Source: DATHTC01 sp963746805 (GTDB taxonomy: Bacteria > Actinomycetota > Thermoleophilia > Gaiellales > Gaiellaceae). From it: a DNA stretch of 64,000 nt. The position numbers and the translations under genes were made by a program. Numbering within the stretch: the stretch's first letter is position 1; every line of letters starts with the position of its first letter. The notes under the pieces were generated by a model. It saw nothing but the letters and a program-made list of their open reading frames with translations. It did no database searches and was not told the DNA's origin. Shown here in pieces: positions 15,693-24,780 of the stretch. The DNA lies in the NCBI GenBank assembly GCA_963746805.1, contig CAVVCQ010000008.1:1178001-1242000 (forward strand). The letters are read 5' to 3'.

Positions 15693-16244
15693 ATGCCGAC
15701 TCGCACGGCCGCCGGCGTCCGCACCCTCACGACCACCGAGGCGGCGGTGCTCGCGCTCCTCGCGATCGAGGGGGAGCGCTCCGGCTACGACCTGCTGAAG
15801 CTCGTCTCGAAGGCGATCGCGCACGTGTGGTCGCCGGCGCGAAGCCAGCTCTACGCCGTCCTCCCGCGGCTCGTGCGCGACGGGCTCGCGACCCGGCGCG
15901 AGGTCGCCCAGGTCGGGCGGCCGGACAAGCAGCTCTACCGCCTCACACCGGAGGGCCGGGCGGTGCTCGACGCCTGGCTGGCCGAGGTCGTCCCCGCCGA
16001 TCGCGCGCGGCTCGAGCTGAAGATCTTCGTCGGCGGCCTCGTCCCGAACGACGTGCTGGTCGCGCAGGTCGAGCAGTACCGGGCCGACGCGCAGGCCTCC
16101 CTCGACGAGCTGCGGGCGATCGAGCCGACGAACACGCGCGAGGGCAACGACCGCTACCACGGCTACCTCCTCGACCTCGGGATCGCGTCCGCGCTCATGC
16201 AGGTGCGCTGGGCCGACGCGGTCCTGGCCGATCTCCGGTCGTGA
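15693..16244 (+). CDS. PadR-family transcriptional regulator
   Basis: A 183-residue PadR protein: TEAAVLALLAIEGERSGYDL opens the winged helix, WSPARSQLYAVLPRLVRDGL is the recognition helix, and GRPDKQLYRLTPEGRAVLDA the wing. The C-terminal half is the helical dimer domain (Vir_act_alpha_C-like). It heads an operon with two S41-like lipoproteins and an esterase: its TGA overlaps the GTG of the next gene (GTGA). The perfect inverted repeat just before its ATG suggests self-control and control of the whole operon in response to a small hydrophobic signal. Confidence 0.88.
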   Translation: MPTRTAAGVRTLTTTEAAVLALLAIEGERSGYDLLKLVSKAIAHVWSPARSQLYAVLPRLVRDGLATRREVAQVGRPDKQLYRLTPEGRAVLDAWLAEVVPADRARLELKIFVGGLVPNDVLVAQVEQYRADAQASLDELRAIEPTNTREGNDRYHGYLLDLGIASALMQVRWADAVLADLRS

Positions 16245-17449
16245 GCCGCCTCGCCGCGCTGCTCGCTCTCGTTGCGCTCGCGGGCTGTGCCGGCGGGAGC
16301 GAGGCACAGCCCGCCGCTCCGACGCCGGCCGAGCGCGACGTACGGGCGCTCGTCGCGCGGATGCTCGAGCTCCATCCCGGGCTCGCACCGGGCACCGCGG
16401 TACGCGCGGACTTGCAGCAGCGGGGCGAGGCGCTTGCTACGCGCGCCGGCTCGCTCACGCGCGACCAGCTCGTCGCCGAGGTGATGCGGCTCACGACGCT
16501 CGGCGAGCGCAACGGCCACACCGGCGTGTTCGTCTTCCACCCGCACGCACGGCCGCTGCACGTCTACCCGGTGCGCCTCTACGCGTTCCCGGACGGGATG
16601 TGGGTCGTGGACGCGGCCGACCCGGCGCTCGTCGGGAAGCGGGTCGAGTCGATCGACGGCGTCCCCGTGGCCCGGATCGCCGAGGCGGGGCGCGCGCTCG
16701 TCCCGCACGACAACGACACCGGCATCGATCTGATCCTCCCCGAGGTCGTGGTGACCGAGGAGGCGCTGAAGGGCCTCGGGCTCACCGACGGCGGCCGGGC
16801 CGCGTTCGCGTTCGCCGACGGGACGTCAGTCGGGCTCGACCCGGTGACGACCTCCGCCTTCCCGGAGGGCAGCGTCGTCCAGCCGTTGCTGCGGCCGCGG
16901 GAGCCGCAGCCGCTGTGGCTGCGCCGGCAGGAGGAGCCGGTCTGGCTCACCACGCTCGACCGCGGGCGTGCCGTCTACCTCGGCTTCCATCAGACGCACT
17001 CCGTGCCGCAGGGGATGCTCGACCGTCTGCGGAAGCTGGCGCGGACCAAGAAGGTCAGGCGCGTCGTGGTCGACGCACGGCTCAACGGCGGCGGGGACAA
17101 CACGACGTTCTGGTCGCTCGTCGACGCGATCCGCGCGGCCGGCCCCAAGGCGAGGCTGCTCGTCGGCCGCAAGACCTTCTCCGCCGCCGGCAATTTCGCG
17201 GCCGTCGTCGACGCGCAGACCCGGGCGCGCGTCGTCGGAGAGCCGAGCGGCGGCTCGCCGAACCAGTGGGGCGACTCGGCCCCCGTCGACCTCCCGTCCC
17301 TGGGGCTGACCGTCCACGTCGCCGTGCAGGACGTCCAGGTCGTCCCCGCCGACCGGCGCCTCGCGGTCGAGCCGGACCTGCCGGTCGCGCTCACCGCCGC
17401 GGACTTCTTCGCGGGACGCGACCCGGTGCTCGCGAGGGCGTTGCGATGA
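16241..17449 (+). CDS. S41-like (tail-specific protease family) lipoprotein 1
   Basis: A 402-residue exported protein: signal peptide with lipobox LVALAGCAGG, a helical segment, a PDZ-like middle (YAFPDGMWVVDAADPALVGK, then RVESIDGVPVARI) and a C-terminal S41-type domain with VVVDARLNGGGDNTTF and KTFSAAGNFAAVVDAQT, where the Ser of TFSAAGN is the likely nucleophile, then GEPSGGSPNQWGD. It should sit on the outer face of the membrane. Whether it is an active peptidase is not certain because the distant Lys is not placed. Third-gene homologue at 18856; starts at GTG 16241, coupled to padR. Confidence 0.8.
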   Translation: MSRLAALLALVALAGCAGGSEAQPAAPTPAERDVRALVARMLELHPGLAPGTAVRADLQQRGEALATRAGSLTRDQLVAEVMRLTTLGERNGHTGVFVFHPHARPLHVYPVRLYAFPDGMWVVDAADPALVGKRVESIDGVPVARIAEAGRALVPHDNDTGIDLILPEVVVTEEALKGLGLTDGGRAAFAFADGTSVGLDPVTTSAFPEGSVVQPLLRPREPQPLWLRRQEEPVWLTTLDRGRAVYLGFHQTHSVPQGMLDRLRKLARTKKVRRVVVDARLNGGGDNTTFWSLVDAIRAAGPKARLLVGRKTFSAAGNFAAVVDAQTRARVVGEPSGGSPNQWGDSAPVDLPSLGLTVHVAVQDVQVVPADRRLAVEPDLPVALTAADFFAGRDPVLARALR

Positions 17450-18859
17450 AGAAGAAGCCGCGGATCTTCATCCTCATCCTGCTCACGCTCGCGGTGGGCT
17501 GTGCGAGCGCCGACGCCGCGGTGCCTCGTCCGGCCGGGACCTGGACGGGGACGCTCTCGCTGCCGTCCGCGTCGGACCCGGTCGCGGTGTCGATCGAGCT
17601 CCGCGGCGGCCGCGCCGTCGTGGCCCTCGGCGCGGGCCTCCCGGCACGGACGGAGATCGCCGCCCGCGCGACGCCCGGACGCCTGCGGCTGACGCTGCCC
17701 GGACGGCCCGCGCCGCTCGTCCTCGACGTACGGGCACGCGGCGCACGGCTCGTCGGCTCGATCCGGCAGGGAACGGTACGGGGCACGGTGGAGCTGCGCC
17801 GCGGGCGCGCGCTCGAGGCGGCCAACGCCGGGCTCTTCTCGCTCGGGGAGGGACGCTTCCTCGCCGCGCTCGACGTCCCGGGGCAGCGGACGGCGCTCCT
17901 GCTCGACGAGGGGAAGGTGCACCTGCTCACGCCCGGCCGTCCCGGCGCGTATGCCGTCGGATCGGGACTCTCGACGCGCGTCGCCGTCGCTCGGGCAGGC
18001 GACCTTCTCGGCGGGCGGCGCCACGTGGCTCGGTGCGCGGGCCGAGCGTGTGCCGCTGCGGCAGGTGGCCGTGCGCGTCGGCGTGCTCGCGTGCACGCTG
18101 ACGATCCCGCCGGGGTCGGGGCGGCGGACGGCGGTCGCCTTCGCCCACGGCGGCGGGCCCGCGCTGCGGACCCACGTCGCCTTCCAGGCTGCGCACCTGC
18201 ACCGCCTCGGCGTGATCACGCTCGCCTGCGACAAGCGCGGGATCGGCCAGTCCGGCGGCCGCTACCCGGGCGACCTCGCCACGTCGCCGACGATCGACGC
18301 GCTCGCACGCGACGTCGAGGCCCAGGCGCGGTTCCTCGCCGCGCAGCCCGAGGTCGACCCCGCGCGCGTCGGCGTCATGGGCGGGAGCCAGGCGGGCTGG
18401 GTGATGCCCCTCGCCGCGAGCCGCGAGTCGGCGATCCGCTTCGTCCTCGGCCTCGTCCCGCCGACCGTGACGCAGGGCGAGACCGACCTGTTCGCGCAGC
18501 TGTCAGGGCAGGGACAGTCGCCGCCGACGCGGACCGAGGCGGAGGTGCTCGCCGAGGTGCGTGCCGCCGGGCCGAGCGGCTTCGACCCGCTGCCGTCGAT
18601 CCGGGCGCTGCGCATCCCGGCGCTGTGGCTCTTCGGCGGCGTCGACAAGGTCGTCCCGACGGCGCTCTGCCTCGAGCGCCTGGAGCCGATCGCGCACGAA
18701 CCCGGGCGCGACTTCTCGTACGCCGTCTTCCCCGGCGGCGGCCACGGCCTGATCCAGACCGCGAACGGGCTGCTGGCCGAGCAGGACCGCTCGGACAGGT
18801 TCGTTCCCGGCCTGCACACGACGATCGCCGACTGGCTCCGGGCGCGCGGCCTCGCGTGA
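17446..18859 (+). CDS. Exported alpha/beta hydrolase (one apparent +1 frameshift)
   Basis: About 470 residues once one base near 18001 is removed (span 1414 = 471 codons + 1). A signal peptide (FILILLTLAVGCASADA) precedes a small beta-rich N-terminal domain (GTWTGTLSLPSASDPVAV), as in bacterial exported esterases with a DUF3887-like or lipocalin-like leader, and then the hydrolase: oxyanion region AFAHGGGPALR, nucleophile GVMGGSQAGWV, acid FGGVDKVVP and His in GGGHGLIQT. It lies between the two S41-like lipoproteins with ATGA and GTGA overlaps on either side, so all are made together. Confidence 0.8.
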
Positions 18860-20118
18860 GGGCGGCCGCGCCGCTCGTCGCCGGCGTCCTCGCCGTCGCC
18901 GCGGCGTGCGGCGGCTCGAGCACGACCACCCAGACTCCCGCCGCGGCCGACGTCGACGCGATCGTCGAGCACGTCGGGCGCGTGCACCCGGATCCGTGGC
19001 ACGACGTCTCGGAGGCCGAGTTCACCGACGCGGCCGCCGAGCTGAAGGAGCGGCTTCCCGCCCTCGGCCGCGACGAGACGCTCGTCGAGCTGATGCGGCT
19101 CGTGGCGCTCCTCGGCGCCCGCGACGGCCACTCCGGGATCTTCCCGCTGGACGAGACGCACCGGCGGGAGCCGCGGCTCTACCCGATCCGGCTGTTCGCC
19201 TTCGCCGACGGCGTCCGCGTGGTCGGCGGGAAGCCGGATCTCGTCGGCCTGCGGCTCGTCTCGGTCGCGGGCGCGCGCGTGGAGAGGCTCGTGGCCGAGA
19301 TCGCGCCGCTCGTCCCGGCGGACAACGACGCGAGCCGCCGGGCGCGGACCTGGCAGTGGGCCGTCGTCGCCGAGGTGCTCCACGGGCTCGGGTTGACGCC
19401 GACTGCCGGACCGGCACGGTTCCGGTTCGCCGGGGACGACGGCGGCGTGGTCGAGCGGACGCTGGCGCCGGTGCCCGCGGCGACGTGGGCCGCGGCGTTC
19501 CCGGACCTGTTCCACCCGATGGTCCCGCAGGGCCTGCCGCAGCTGCCCCGGCCGGCGTTCCTGGCGCGTCGGAACGCCCCCGACTGGACGGCGACGCTCG
19601 CCGGCGGCCGCGTCGTCTACGTGGCCTACAACGTGACGCTCGGCTCCAGCGAGGCACTCGCCGATCGGTTGCGGCGGCTCGCGCGCGGGCGAGCCGTGCG
19701 CGGGATCGTGCTCGACCTGCGCCACAACCCGGGCGGGAACAACGCGGCGTACGCGGCGCTCCTCGAGGCGCTGGTGGCCCTCGGCCGGCGCGAGCGCGTG
19801 GTCGTGCTGACCTCGCGGACGACGTTCTCCGCGGCCGCGAACCTCCTCGCAGACCTCGAAGCGCGCGTCCCCGTCCGCCTCGTCGGCGAGGCGAGCGGCG
19901 GGAGTCCGAACCTCGTCGGGGACCCGTCGCCGCTCGGGCTGCGGGTGACCGGCTGGACCGTGAACGTCGGCACGGTCTGGTGGCAGAAGAGCACGGCCGG
20001 CGCGGACGATCCGCGGCTCGCGTTCGAGCCGGACGTCCGCGTGCCGGTGCGCTGGGCCGACCTGGCCGCGGGCCGCGACCAGGCGCTCGAGGCGGCGGTG
20101 GCCGAGGCGGCGACTTAA
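18856..20118 (+). CDS. S41-like (tail-specific protease family) lipoprotein 2
   Basis: A 420-residue paralogue of the protein at 16241: lipobox VLAVAAACGG, a helical region (VEHVGRVHPDPWHDVSEAEF), a PDZ-like stretch (RLVSVAGARVERLVAEI), and the S41-type core GIVLDLRHNPGGNNAAY with SRTTFSAAANLLADLEA (likely nucleophile Ser) and GEASGGSPNLVGDPS. HPDPWH and GARDGHSGIFPL also occur in related peptidase-like proteins as I recall them. GTG 18856 overlaps the esterase stop. The pair of S41-like proteins around an esterase under PadR is an unusual exported set. Confidence 0.8.
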   Translation: MRAAAPLVAGVLAVAAACGGSSTTTQTPAAADVDAIVEHVGRVHPDPWHDVSEAEFTDAAAELKERLPALGRDETLVELMRLVALLGARDGHSGIFPLDETHRREPRLYPIRLFAFADGVRVVGGKPDLVGLRLVSVAGARVERLVAEIAPLVPADNDASRRARTWQWAVVAEVLHGLGLTPTAGPARFRFAGDDGGVVERTLAPVPAATWAAAFPDLFHPMVPQGLPQLPRPAFLARRNAPDWTATLAGGRVVYVAYNVTLGSSEALADRLRRLARGRAVRGIVLDLRHNPGGNNAAYAALLEALVALGRRERVVVLTSRTTFSAAANLLADLEARVPVRLVGEASGGSPNLVGDPSPLGLRVTGWTVNVGTVWWQKSTAGADDPRLAFEPDVRVPVRWADLAAGRDQALEAAVAEAAT

Positions 20119-20153
20119 CCCGCGGTCAACGCGCGGCCGGGTAGAAGCGGCCC

Positions 20154-20879
20154 GTGCGGGTCATGCTCGTCGCCGCTGTCGCCCTGCTGCTCGTCGCGTC
20201 CGCGTCGGCTTCGCGTCCTGTTGCGACGCCGAAGCCGCTGCCGCTCCAGGATGGGTACTGCCTGACGAAGGCCGAGCGCGCGAAGGTCGTCCGCTTCCGC
20301 GCCGGCGACGGCGTCCGCCTGCTCGGTGTCCAGCTCGGCACGGGCACCACGGGCGTCGTCCTCGGGCACGAGTACCGCGCCAACCTCTGCTCGTGGATGC
20401 CGTTCGCGCGGACGCTCGCGCGCGCCGGGATCCGGGTGCTGGCCTTCGACCATCGCGGCTTCGGCTCGTCGGCGCACGGCCCGGTGCGGTACCAGTCGGA
20501 CGTCAGGGGCGCGATCGCCGAGCTGCGCCGCCGCGGTGCCCGTCGCGTCGTCGCGGGCGGCGCGTCGATGGGCGGTGGTGCGGCGATCGTCGGCGGGATC
20601 GCGTCGCGCGCCGACGCAGTGTTCGGCCTGTCCCCGCCGGCCGTGTTCGCGGGGCTCGACGCGGTCGCCGCCGTGCGCACCTCCGAGCGCCCGCTCCTCG
20701 TCGCCGCCGGCGCGCTCGAGCCGGACTTCCCCGAGGAGGCGCGGCGGATCTTCGAGGCCTCCCCCGCGACCGAGAAGACCCTCGAGCTCCCGCAGACGGG
20801 CTACCACGGGACCGACATCCTCCTCGGCCGCGAGGGCGCCGGGCTGCGGGCCAAGCTCGTCGCGTTCGTGCGCGGCTAG
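20154..20879 (+). CDS. Exported alpha/beta hydrolase
   Basis: A 241-residue protein with a signal peptide (MLVAAVALLLVASASAS) and an alpha/beta hydrolase fold: VVLGHEYRANLC near the oxyanion hole, FDHRGFGSSAHGP, nucleophile elbow AGGASMGGGAAIV, and His in TGYHGTDIL. Small for the family, with little lid. It follows the S41-like gene by 35 bases and may be the last gene of that operon, adding a second esterase. Start GTG 20154; ATG 20163 is possible. Confidence 0.78.
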   Translation: MRVMLVAAVALLLVASASASRPVATPKPLPLQDGYCLTKAERAKVVRFRAGDGVRLLGVQLGTGTTGVVLGHEYRANLCSWMPFARTLARAGIRVLAFDHRGFGSSAHGPVRYQSDVRGAIAELRRRGARRVVAGGASMGGGAAIVGGIASRADAVFGLSPPAVFAGLDAVAAVRTSERPLLVAAGALEPDFPEEARRIFEASPATEKTLELPQTGYHGTDILLGREGAGLRAKLVAFVRG

Positions 20880-20887
20880 CGCTGGGG

Positions 20888-20893
20888 TAGAGT
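20888..20893 (+). promoter_or_regulatory. -10 box (TAGAGT) before E1 alpha
   Basis: TAGAGT lies ten bases before ATG 20904. A weak TTCGTG stands 17 bases upstream. No ribosome site precedes the ATG, consistent with a leaderless or near-leaderless message. Confidence 0.35.
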
Positions 20894-20903
20894 CACCGCC
20901 GCG

Positions 20904-21981
20904 ATGGCGCAGGTGCTTCCGGCCGAGCGCGAGCTGCGGCGCGTGATCGGGGACGGCGACACGATCCCCGACCGGGAGGTCGACCGGCCTCTCCGAGCGC
21001 GACCTCCTCGAGCTCCACCGCTCGATGGTGCTGCTCCGCACCTACGACGAGCGCTCGGTCGTCTACCACCGCCAGGGCCGCATCGGGACGTACGCGATCT
21101 TCTGGAACCACGAGGCGATGCAGGCCGGCTCGGCCTACGCGCTCGACGACGAGGACTGGATCTTCCCGAGCTACCGCGAGTCGGCCATCGGCCTCCTCCG
21201 CGGCATCCCCGCGTCGACGATCCTCTCGTGGTGGCGCGGCCATCCGGCGGGCTGGTGGAACCCGGCCGACTACAACGTCGCCTCGATCTGCGTCCCGATC
21301 GCGACGCACGTCCCGCACGCCGCCGGCCTCGCGTGGGGAAAGCGGCTCCGCGGCGAGGCGACGGTGGCGATCGCGTACTTCGGCGACGGGGCGACCTCCG
21401 AGGGCGCCTTCCACGAGGGGGCGAACTTCGCCGCCGTGATGCGCGCGCCGCTCGTCCTCTTCTGCAACAACAACGGCTGGGCGATCTCGACGCCTGTCTC
21501 GGCGCAGACGCGGGCGGAGGCGCTCGTCGACAAGGCGGTCGGCTACGGGATGCCCGGCGTCCGGGTCGACGGCGGGGACGTGCTGGCGGTGTACGAGGCG
21601 ACGCGGGAGGCGGTCGAGCGGGCACGGGCCGGCGACGGGCCGACGCTCGTCGAGGCCGTGTCCTACCGCGCCGCACCGCACGCGACCGCAGACGACCCGC
21701 GCGCCTACATCGACCTCGAGCGGGTGGAGGAGGAGAAGCGGAACGAGTGCCTCGGGCGCTACGAGCGCTACCTGCAGCGGATCGGCGTCCTCTCGGAGGC
21801 ACAGGCCCAGGCAGTCCGGGACGAGGCCGCGGAGCTCATGCGCGCGGGGATCACGGCCGCGGAGGCCGAGCCCGACGCCGACATCGCGCTCCTGTTCGAG
21901 CACGCGCTCGTCGAGCCGCCGGCGTCGTTCGCGGCCGACCTGGCCGAGCTCCGGCGCGTCCTCGGAGGCTCCGTTGGCTGA
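20904..21981 (+). CDS. 2-oxoacid dehydrogenase E1 component, alpha subunit (one apparent +1 frameshift)
   Basis: About 358 residues when one base near 20985 is removed (span 1078 = 359 codons + 1). It holds the thiamine diphosphate motif GDGATSEGAFHEGANF ending CNNNGWAIS, plus AIFWNHEAMQAGSAYAL and PSYRESAIGLLRGIP, as in branched-chain 2-oxoacid (BkdA-like) or pyruvate E1 alpha. The partner genes E1 beta and E2 (24781) make the branched-chain type, used in Leu/Ile/Val breakdown and branched fatty acid priming, the best guess. Overlaps the E1 beta TTG start. Confidence 0.85.
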
Positions 21982-22948
21982 GCTGCTCCTCGTCGAGGCT
22001 GTCAACGACGCGCTCCACCACGAGATGGCGCGCGACGACGACGTCATGGTCATGGGCGAGGACGTCGGCCGCGCCGGCGGCGTCTTCCGCGCGACCGCGG
22101 GCCTGCGCGACCGCTTCGGGACAGAGCGCTGCGTCGACACGCCGCTCGCCGAGGCCGGGATTCTCGGCACCGCCGTCGGCCTCTGCATGGCCGGCTGGAA
22201 GCCGGTGACGGAGATGCAGTACGACGCCTTTTCGTACCCGTGCCTCGACCAGCTGATCACGCACGTGGGCCGCTACCGGTGGCGCACCGGCGGCCGGATG
22301 GCATTCCCGCTCGTGATCCGCATGCCGTACGGCGGCGGCGTGCGGGCGCCCGAGCTCCACGACGACTCGCCCGAGGCGTACTACGTGCATACGCCCGGGG
22401 TGAAGGTCGCGATCCCGTCGACGCCGGCCGATGCGAAGGGACTGCTCGCGGCGGCGATCCGCGACCCCGACCCGGTCGTCATCTTCGAGCCGAAGCTCAT
22501 CTACCGCACCGCCCGCGGCGAGGTGCCGGAGGGCGAGCACGTGGTGCCGCTCGGATCGGCGCGCGTGGCGCGCGAGGGCGAGGATCTGACACTGGTCGCG
22601 TACGGGGCGATGGTCGAGGTGGCCCTGGCCGCGGCGGAGGCGCTCGCCGACCGGGCCTCGGTCGAGGTGCTCGACCTGCGCTCGCTCAAGCCGCTCGACG
22701 AGGACGCGCTGCTCGCTTCGGTGGCCAAGACCGGCCGCTGCGCGATCGTGCAGGAGGCGCCGCGGACGTGCGGGTACGCGGCCGAGGTGGCGGCGATCCT
22801 GGCGGAGAAGGCGATCCTCGACCTGCGCGGGCCGGTGCTGCGCGTGACCGGGTTCGACGTGCCGTACCCGTACTGGAAGATCGAGGACGCGTACATGCCG
22901 TCCGTCGAGCGCGTCGTCGACGCCGCGTCGCGTCTGCTCGACTTCTGA
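21974..22948 (+). CDS. 2-oxoacid dehydrogenase E1 component, beta subunit
   Basis: A 324-residue transketolase-like beta subunit: LVEAVNDALHHEMARDDDVM, VMGEDVGRAGGVFRAT, DTPLAEAGILGTAVGLCMAG and MPYGGGVRAPELHDDSPEAY (where PELHDDSPEA distinguishes branched-chain from pyruvate enzymes only weakly). The C-terminal domain ends with FDVPYPYWKIEDAYMPS, typical of BkdB. TTG 21974 overlaps the alpha stop by eight bases, so the two are co-translated to form the alpha2beta2 decarboxylase. Confidence 0.9.
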   Translation: MAELLLVEAVNDALHHEMARDDDVMVMGEDVGRAGGVFRATAGLRDRFGTERCVDTPLAEAGILGTAVGLCMAGWKPVTEMQYDAFSYPCLDQLITHVGRYRWRTGGRMAFPLVIRMPYGGGVRAPELHDDSPEAYYVHTPGVKVAIPSTPADAKGLLAAAIRDPDPVVIFEPKLIYRTARGEVPEGEHVVPLGSARVAREGEDLTLVAYGAMVEVALAAAEALADRASVEVLDLRSLKPLDEDALLASVAKTGRCAIVQEAPRTCGYAAEVAAILAEKAILDLRGPVLRVTGFDVPYPYWKIEDAYMPSVERVVDAASRLLDF

Positions 22949-22954
22949 CCCGCG

Positions 22955-23362
22955 GTGAGCGGCCGCCTCCGGCTCTGGCTCGAGCGCGGCGAGTCGGGCT
23001 ACTGGCTCCGGGACGCGGCGACGGGCGAGCCGGTGCGCTGGTCGGATCCGCGGCTGCTCGTGCTGCCCGTCGCCGGCGCGTCGTACCGGCTCGAGGCGCT
23101 CGCCGACCCCGCGTTCGCGCCGCCGGCTGAGCTGGCGCTCGTGCCCGAGCCGGAGAACGAGCACGACCCGAATGCGATCGGCGTCTGGGACGCGGAGCGC
23201 CGGCTGCAGGCCGGCTACGTCCCGGCCGACGCGACCGCGCGCGTCCCACCCGACGCGCAGGCCCTCGCGCTGTGGGAGTTCCGCGACGAGGACGGGCGGC
23301 GCGTCGGGCTCCGCATCCTGATCGCGCCCGCCGAGGCCTGGATCGGTCGGCCCCGCGTCTGA
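22955..23362 (+). CDS. HIRAN-domain protein
   Basis: A 135-residue protein. LALVPEPENEHDPNAIGVW followed by LQAGYVPADAT is the HIRAN signature (a domain that binds single-stranded 3' DNA ends in helicases, and also occurs alone). Here it stands alone, preceded by a short N-terminal strand region RLWLERGESGYWLRDAATGE. GTG 22955 starts six bases after E1 beta, so it is carried on the dehydrogenase transcript though no metabolic link is clear. Confidence 0.7.
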   Translation: MSGRLRLWLERGESGYWLRDAATGEPVRWSDPRLLVLPVAGASYRLEALADPAFAPPAELALVPEPENEHDPNAIGVWDAERRLQAGYVPADATARVPPDAQALALWEFRDEDGRRVGLRILIAPAEAWIGRPRV

Positions 23363-23365
23363 CCC

Positions 23366-24718
23366 CTACTCGCGGAACGGCAACGCCGTGACCGCCTCGC
23401 CGATGCACCGGCCCTGGTCGAGACCGTGGTCGATCGCCGAGCCGAAATGGATCCCTCCGTACAGCCGCGAGATCGCCGCCTCCTCACCCGCTGCGCGGAA
23501 CGACGTAAAGCTCCTCGGCGCGAGCCCGCGAGCCTCGTGCGTGCGGTCGACGAACGCGAAGCCGTCACCGAACAGCGCCGTCAGGACCTCGAACGCCGCG
23601 CCGGACTGCACCGAGTGCCCCGACGGGTACTCCGGGAACGGAGGCGTGACGAGCAGTGGCAGCCACGCGGGGTCGACGAGGTGCCGCACGTAGGTCACGG
23701 GCCGGAGCAGGTTGAAGGCGAACTTCGCGTTCCAGCACGCGATGAACGCGTCGCAGACGGCCAGGCCCACCTTGGCGTAGGTCTCGGCCGCCGTCCCCAG
23801 GCTGACGTCCTCCTGGCGGAGCACCTGCGTCGCGATCGAGATCGAGTGGCCCGGCGGCGTCGCAGTCTGGCCCGGGTCGTCGGACCAGAAGCGCGCGATC
23901 GCCTCCTGCTCGGGCGTGAGCGCGGCGTCGGTCTCGTACACCTCGAGCGCCTCGCCATGGAAGGCCGAGCCGGCCTGCTCGGAGAACAGCGGGTGTCCGA
24001 CGGGCGGGCAGTCCGCGCCGTCGCGCAGGGCGACGCAGCGGTTGGCACCCCAGAACGGCTGCAGCGCCGGCGAGGACGCCGGCGGGGTCGGCGTCCACAG
24101 GCCTGCTCCCGACGGCGGCACGTACGGCGGGAAGTTCCGGGCGTAGCCCTCGTGCCCGCCGTCGGTCGCCGACCAGGCGAACACGCCGGCGGCGACCTCG
24201 CGGCCGCGTCGCACGGAGCGGTCGTGATCATCGGCGCCGTGGCCGCGGCCGAAGCGCGTCGCGAACGTGGACTCGAGCGCGTCGACGCTTCCGAGCAGAG
24301 CGGCCGGAGCAGTCGGGAAGAGGCGCCGGAGGATGTCCGCAAGGGCGGCGTTCGCGACGAGCCGCCAGTCGTAGGCGGCGTTGCGGCCCGGGGACGCGAC
24401 CCCGCTCCAGCCCGGCAGGCTGCCCCCGAGCGAGCGGTACCCGTCCATGCCGGGGACGACGGCCTCGTACAGCGCCAGCCCCGCGTACCCGAGCGCCCGG
24501 CTGGCGACGGGCGGGCTGTAGCCGGGCGTCCCTCGCACGAGCTCCCGCGCGAGCTCGAACCAGGCCGTCGGCACCTCGGCGTCGAAGGCGTCGGCTCCGG
24601 GGAAGCGCCGCCCGGCCGCGCGGGCCGGGGTCGTCCCCAGGGCGAGCGCGACGGCGGCGCCTCCGGCGCGGACGACGAGCGTGCGTCGCGTCAGGTGGAT
24701 GTCGTGGCTGTCGCTCAT
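23366..24718 (-). CDS. Vanadium-dependent haloperoxidase / PAP2-like exported protein
   Basis: A 450-residue protein. A Tat-like leader (LTRRTLVVRAGGAAVALALG) precedes an all-helical body. The vanadate/phosphate pocket is seen as LLRPVTYVR (Arg), PFPEYPSGHSVQSGAAFE (His in SGHS) and SRLYGGIHF near GLDQGRCIGE. This is the bacterial VCPO-like family, which may be phosphatase rather than haloperoxidase. It is encoded opposite to the E1 and E2 genes and splits the dehydrogenase locus; its stop is four bases from the HIRAN stop. Confidence 0.85.
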   Translation of the reverse strand: MSDSHDIHLTRRTLVVRAGGAAVALALGTTPARAAGRRFPGADAFDAEVPTAWFELARELVRGTPGYSPPVASRALGYAGLALYEAVVPGMDGYRSLGGSLPGWSGVASPGRNAAYDWRLVANAALADILRRLFPTAPAALLGSVDALESTFATRFGRGHGADDHDRSVRRGREVAAGVFAWSATDGGHEGYARNFPPYVPPSGAGLWTPTPPASSPALQPFWGANRCVALRDGADCPPVGHPLFSEQAGSAFHGEALEVYETDAALTPEQEAIARFWSDDPGQTATPPGHSISIATQVLRQEDVSLGTAAETYAKVGLAVCDAFIACWNAKFAFNLLRPVTYVRHLVDPAWLPLLVTPPFPEYPSGHSVQSGAAFEVLTALFGDGFAFVDRTHEARGLAPRSFTSFRAAGEEAAISRLYGGIHFGSAIDHGLDQGRCIGEAVTALPFRE

Positions 24719-24766
24719 GCCGTCTCATCGGTGATTCGACAAGGCCGGCATTCCGGATCGCGTCAG

Positions 24767-24772
24767 TATCCT
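24767..24772 (+). promoter_or_regulatory. -10 box (TATCCT) of a leaderless start before E2
   Basis: TATCCT lies eight bases before GTG 24781, and no ribosome-binding sequence precedes the GTG. This gives E2 its own promoter, separate from E1. Confidence 0.4.
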
Positions 24773-24780
24773 GCGCCGCC

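Noticed and set aside
16600..18855. Upstream extension of the S41-like protein 2 frame to over 1100 residues
   Set aside because: The upstream part is an out-of-frame reading of the first lipoprotein and the esterase; a lipobox signal peptide at GTG 18856 marks the real start.
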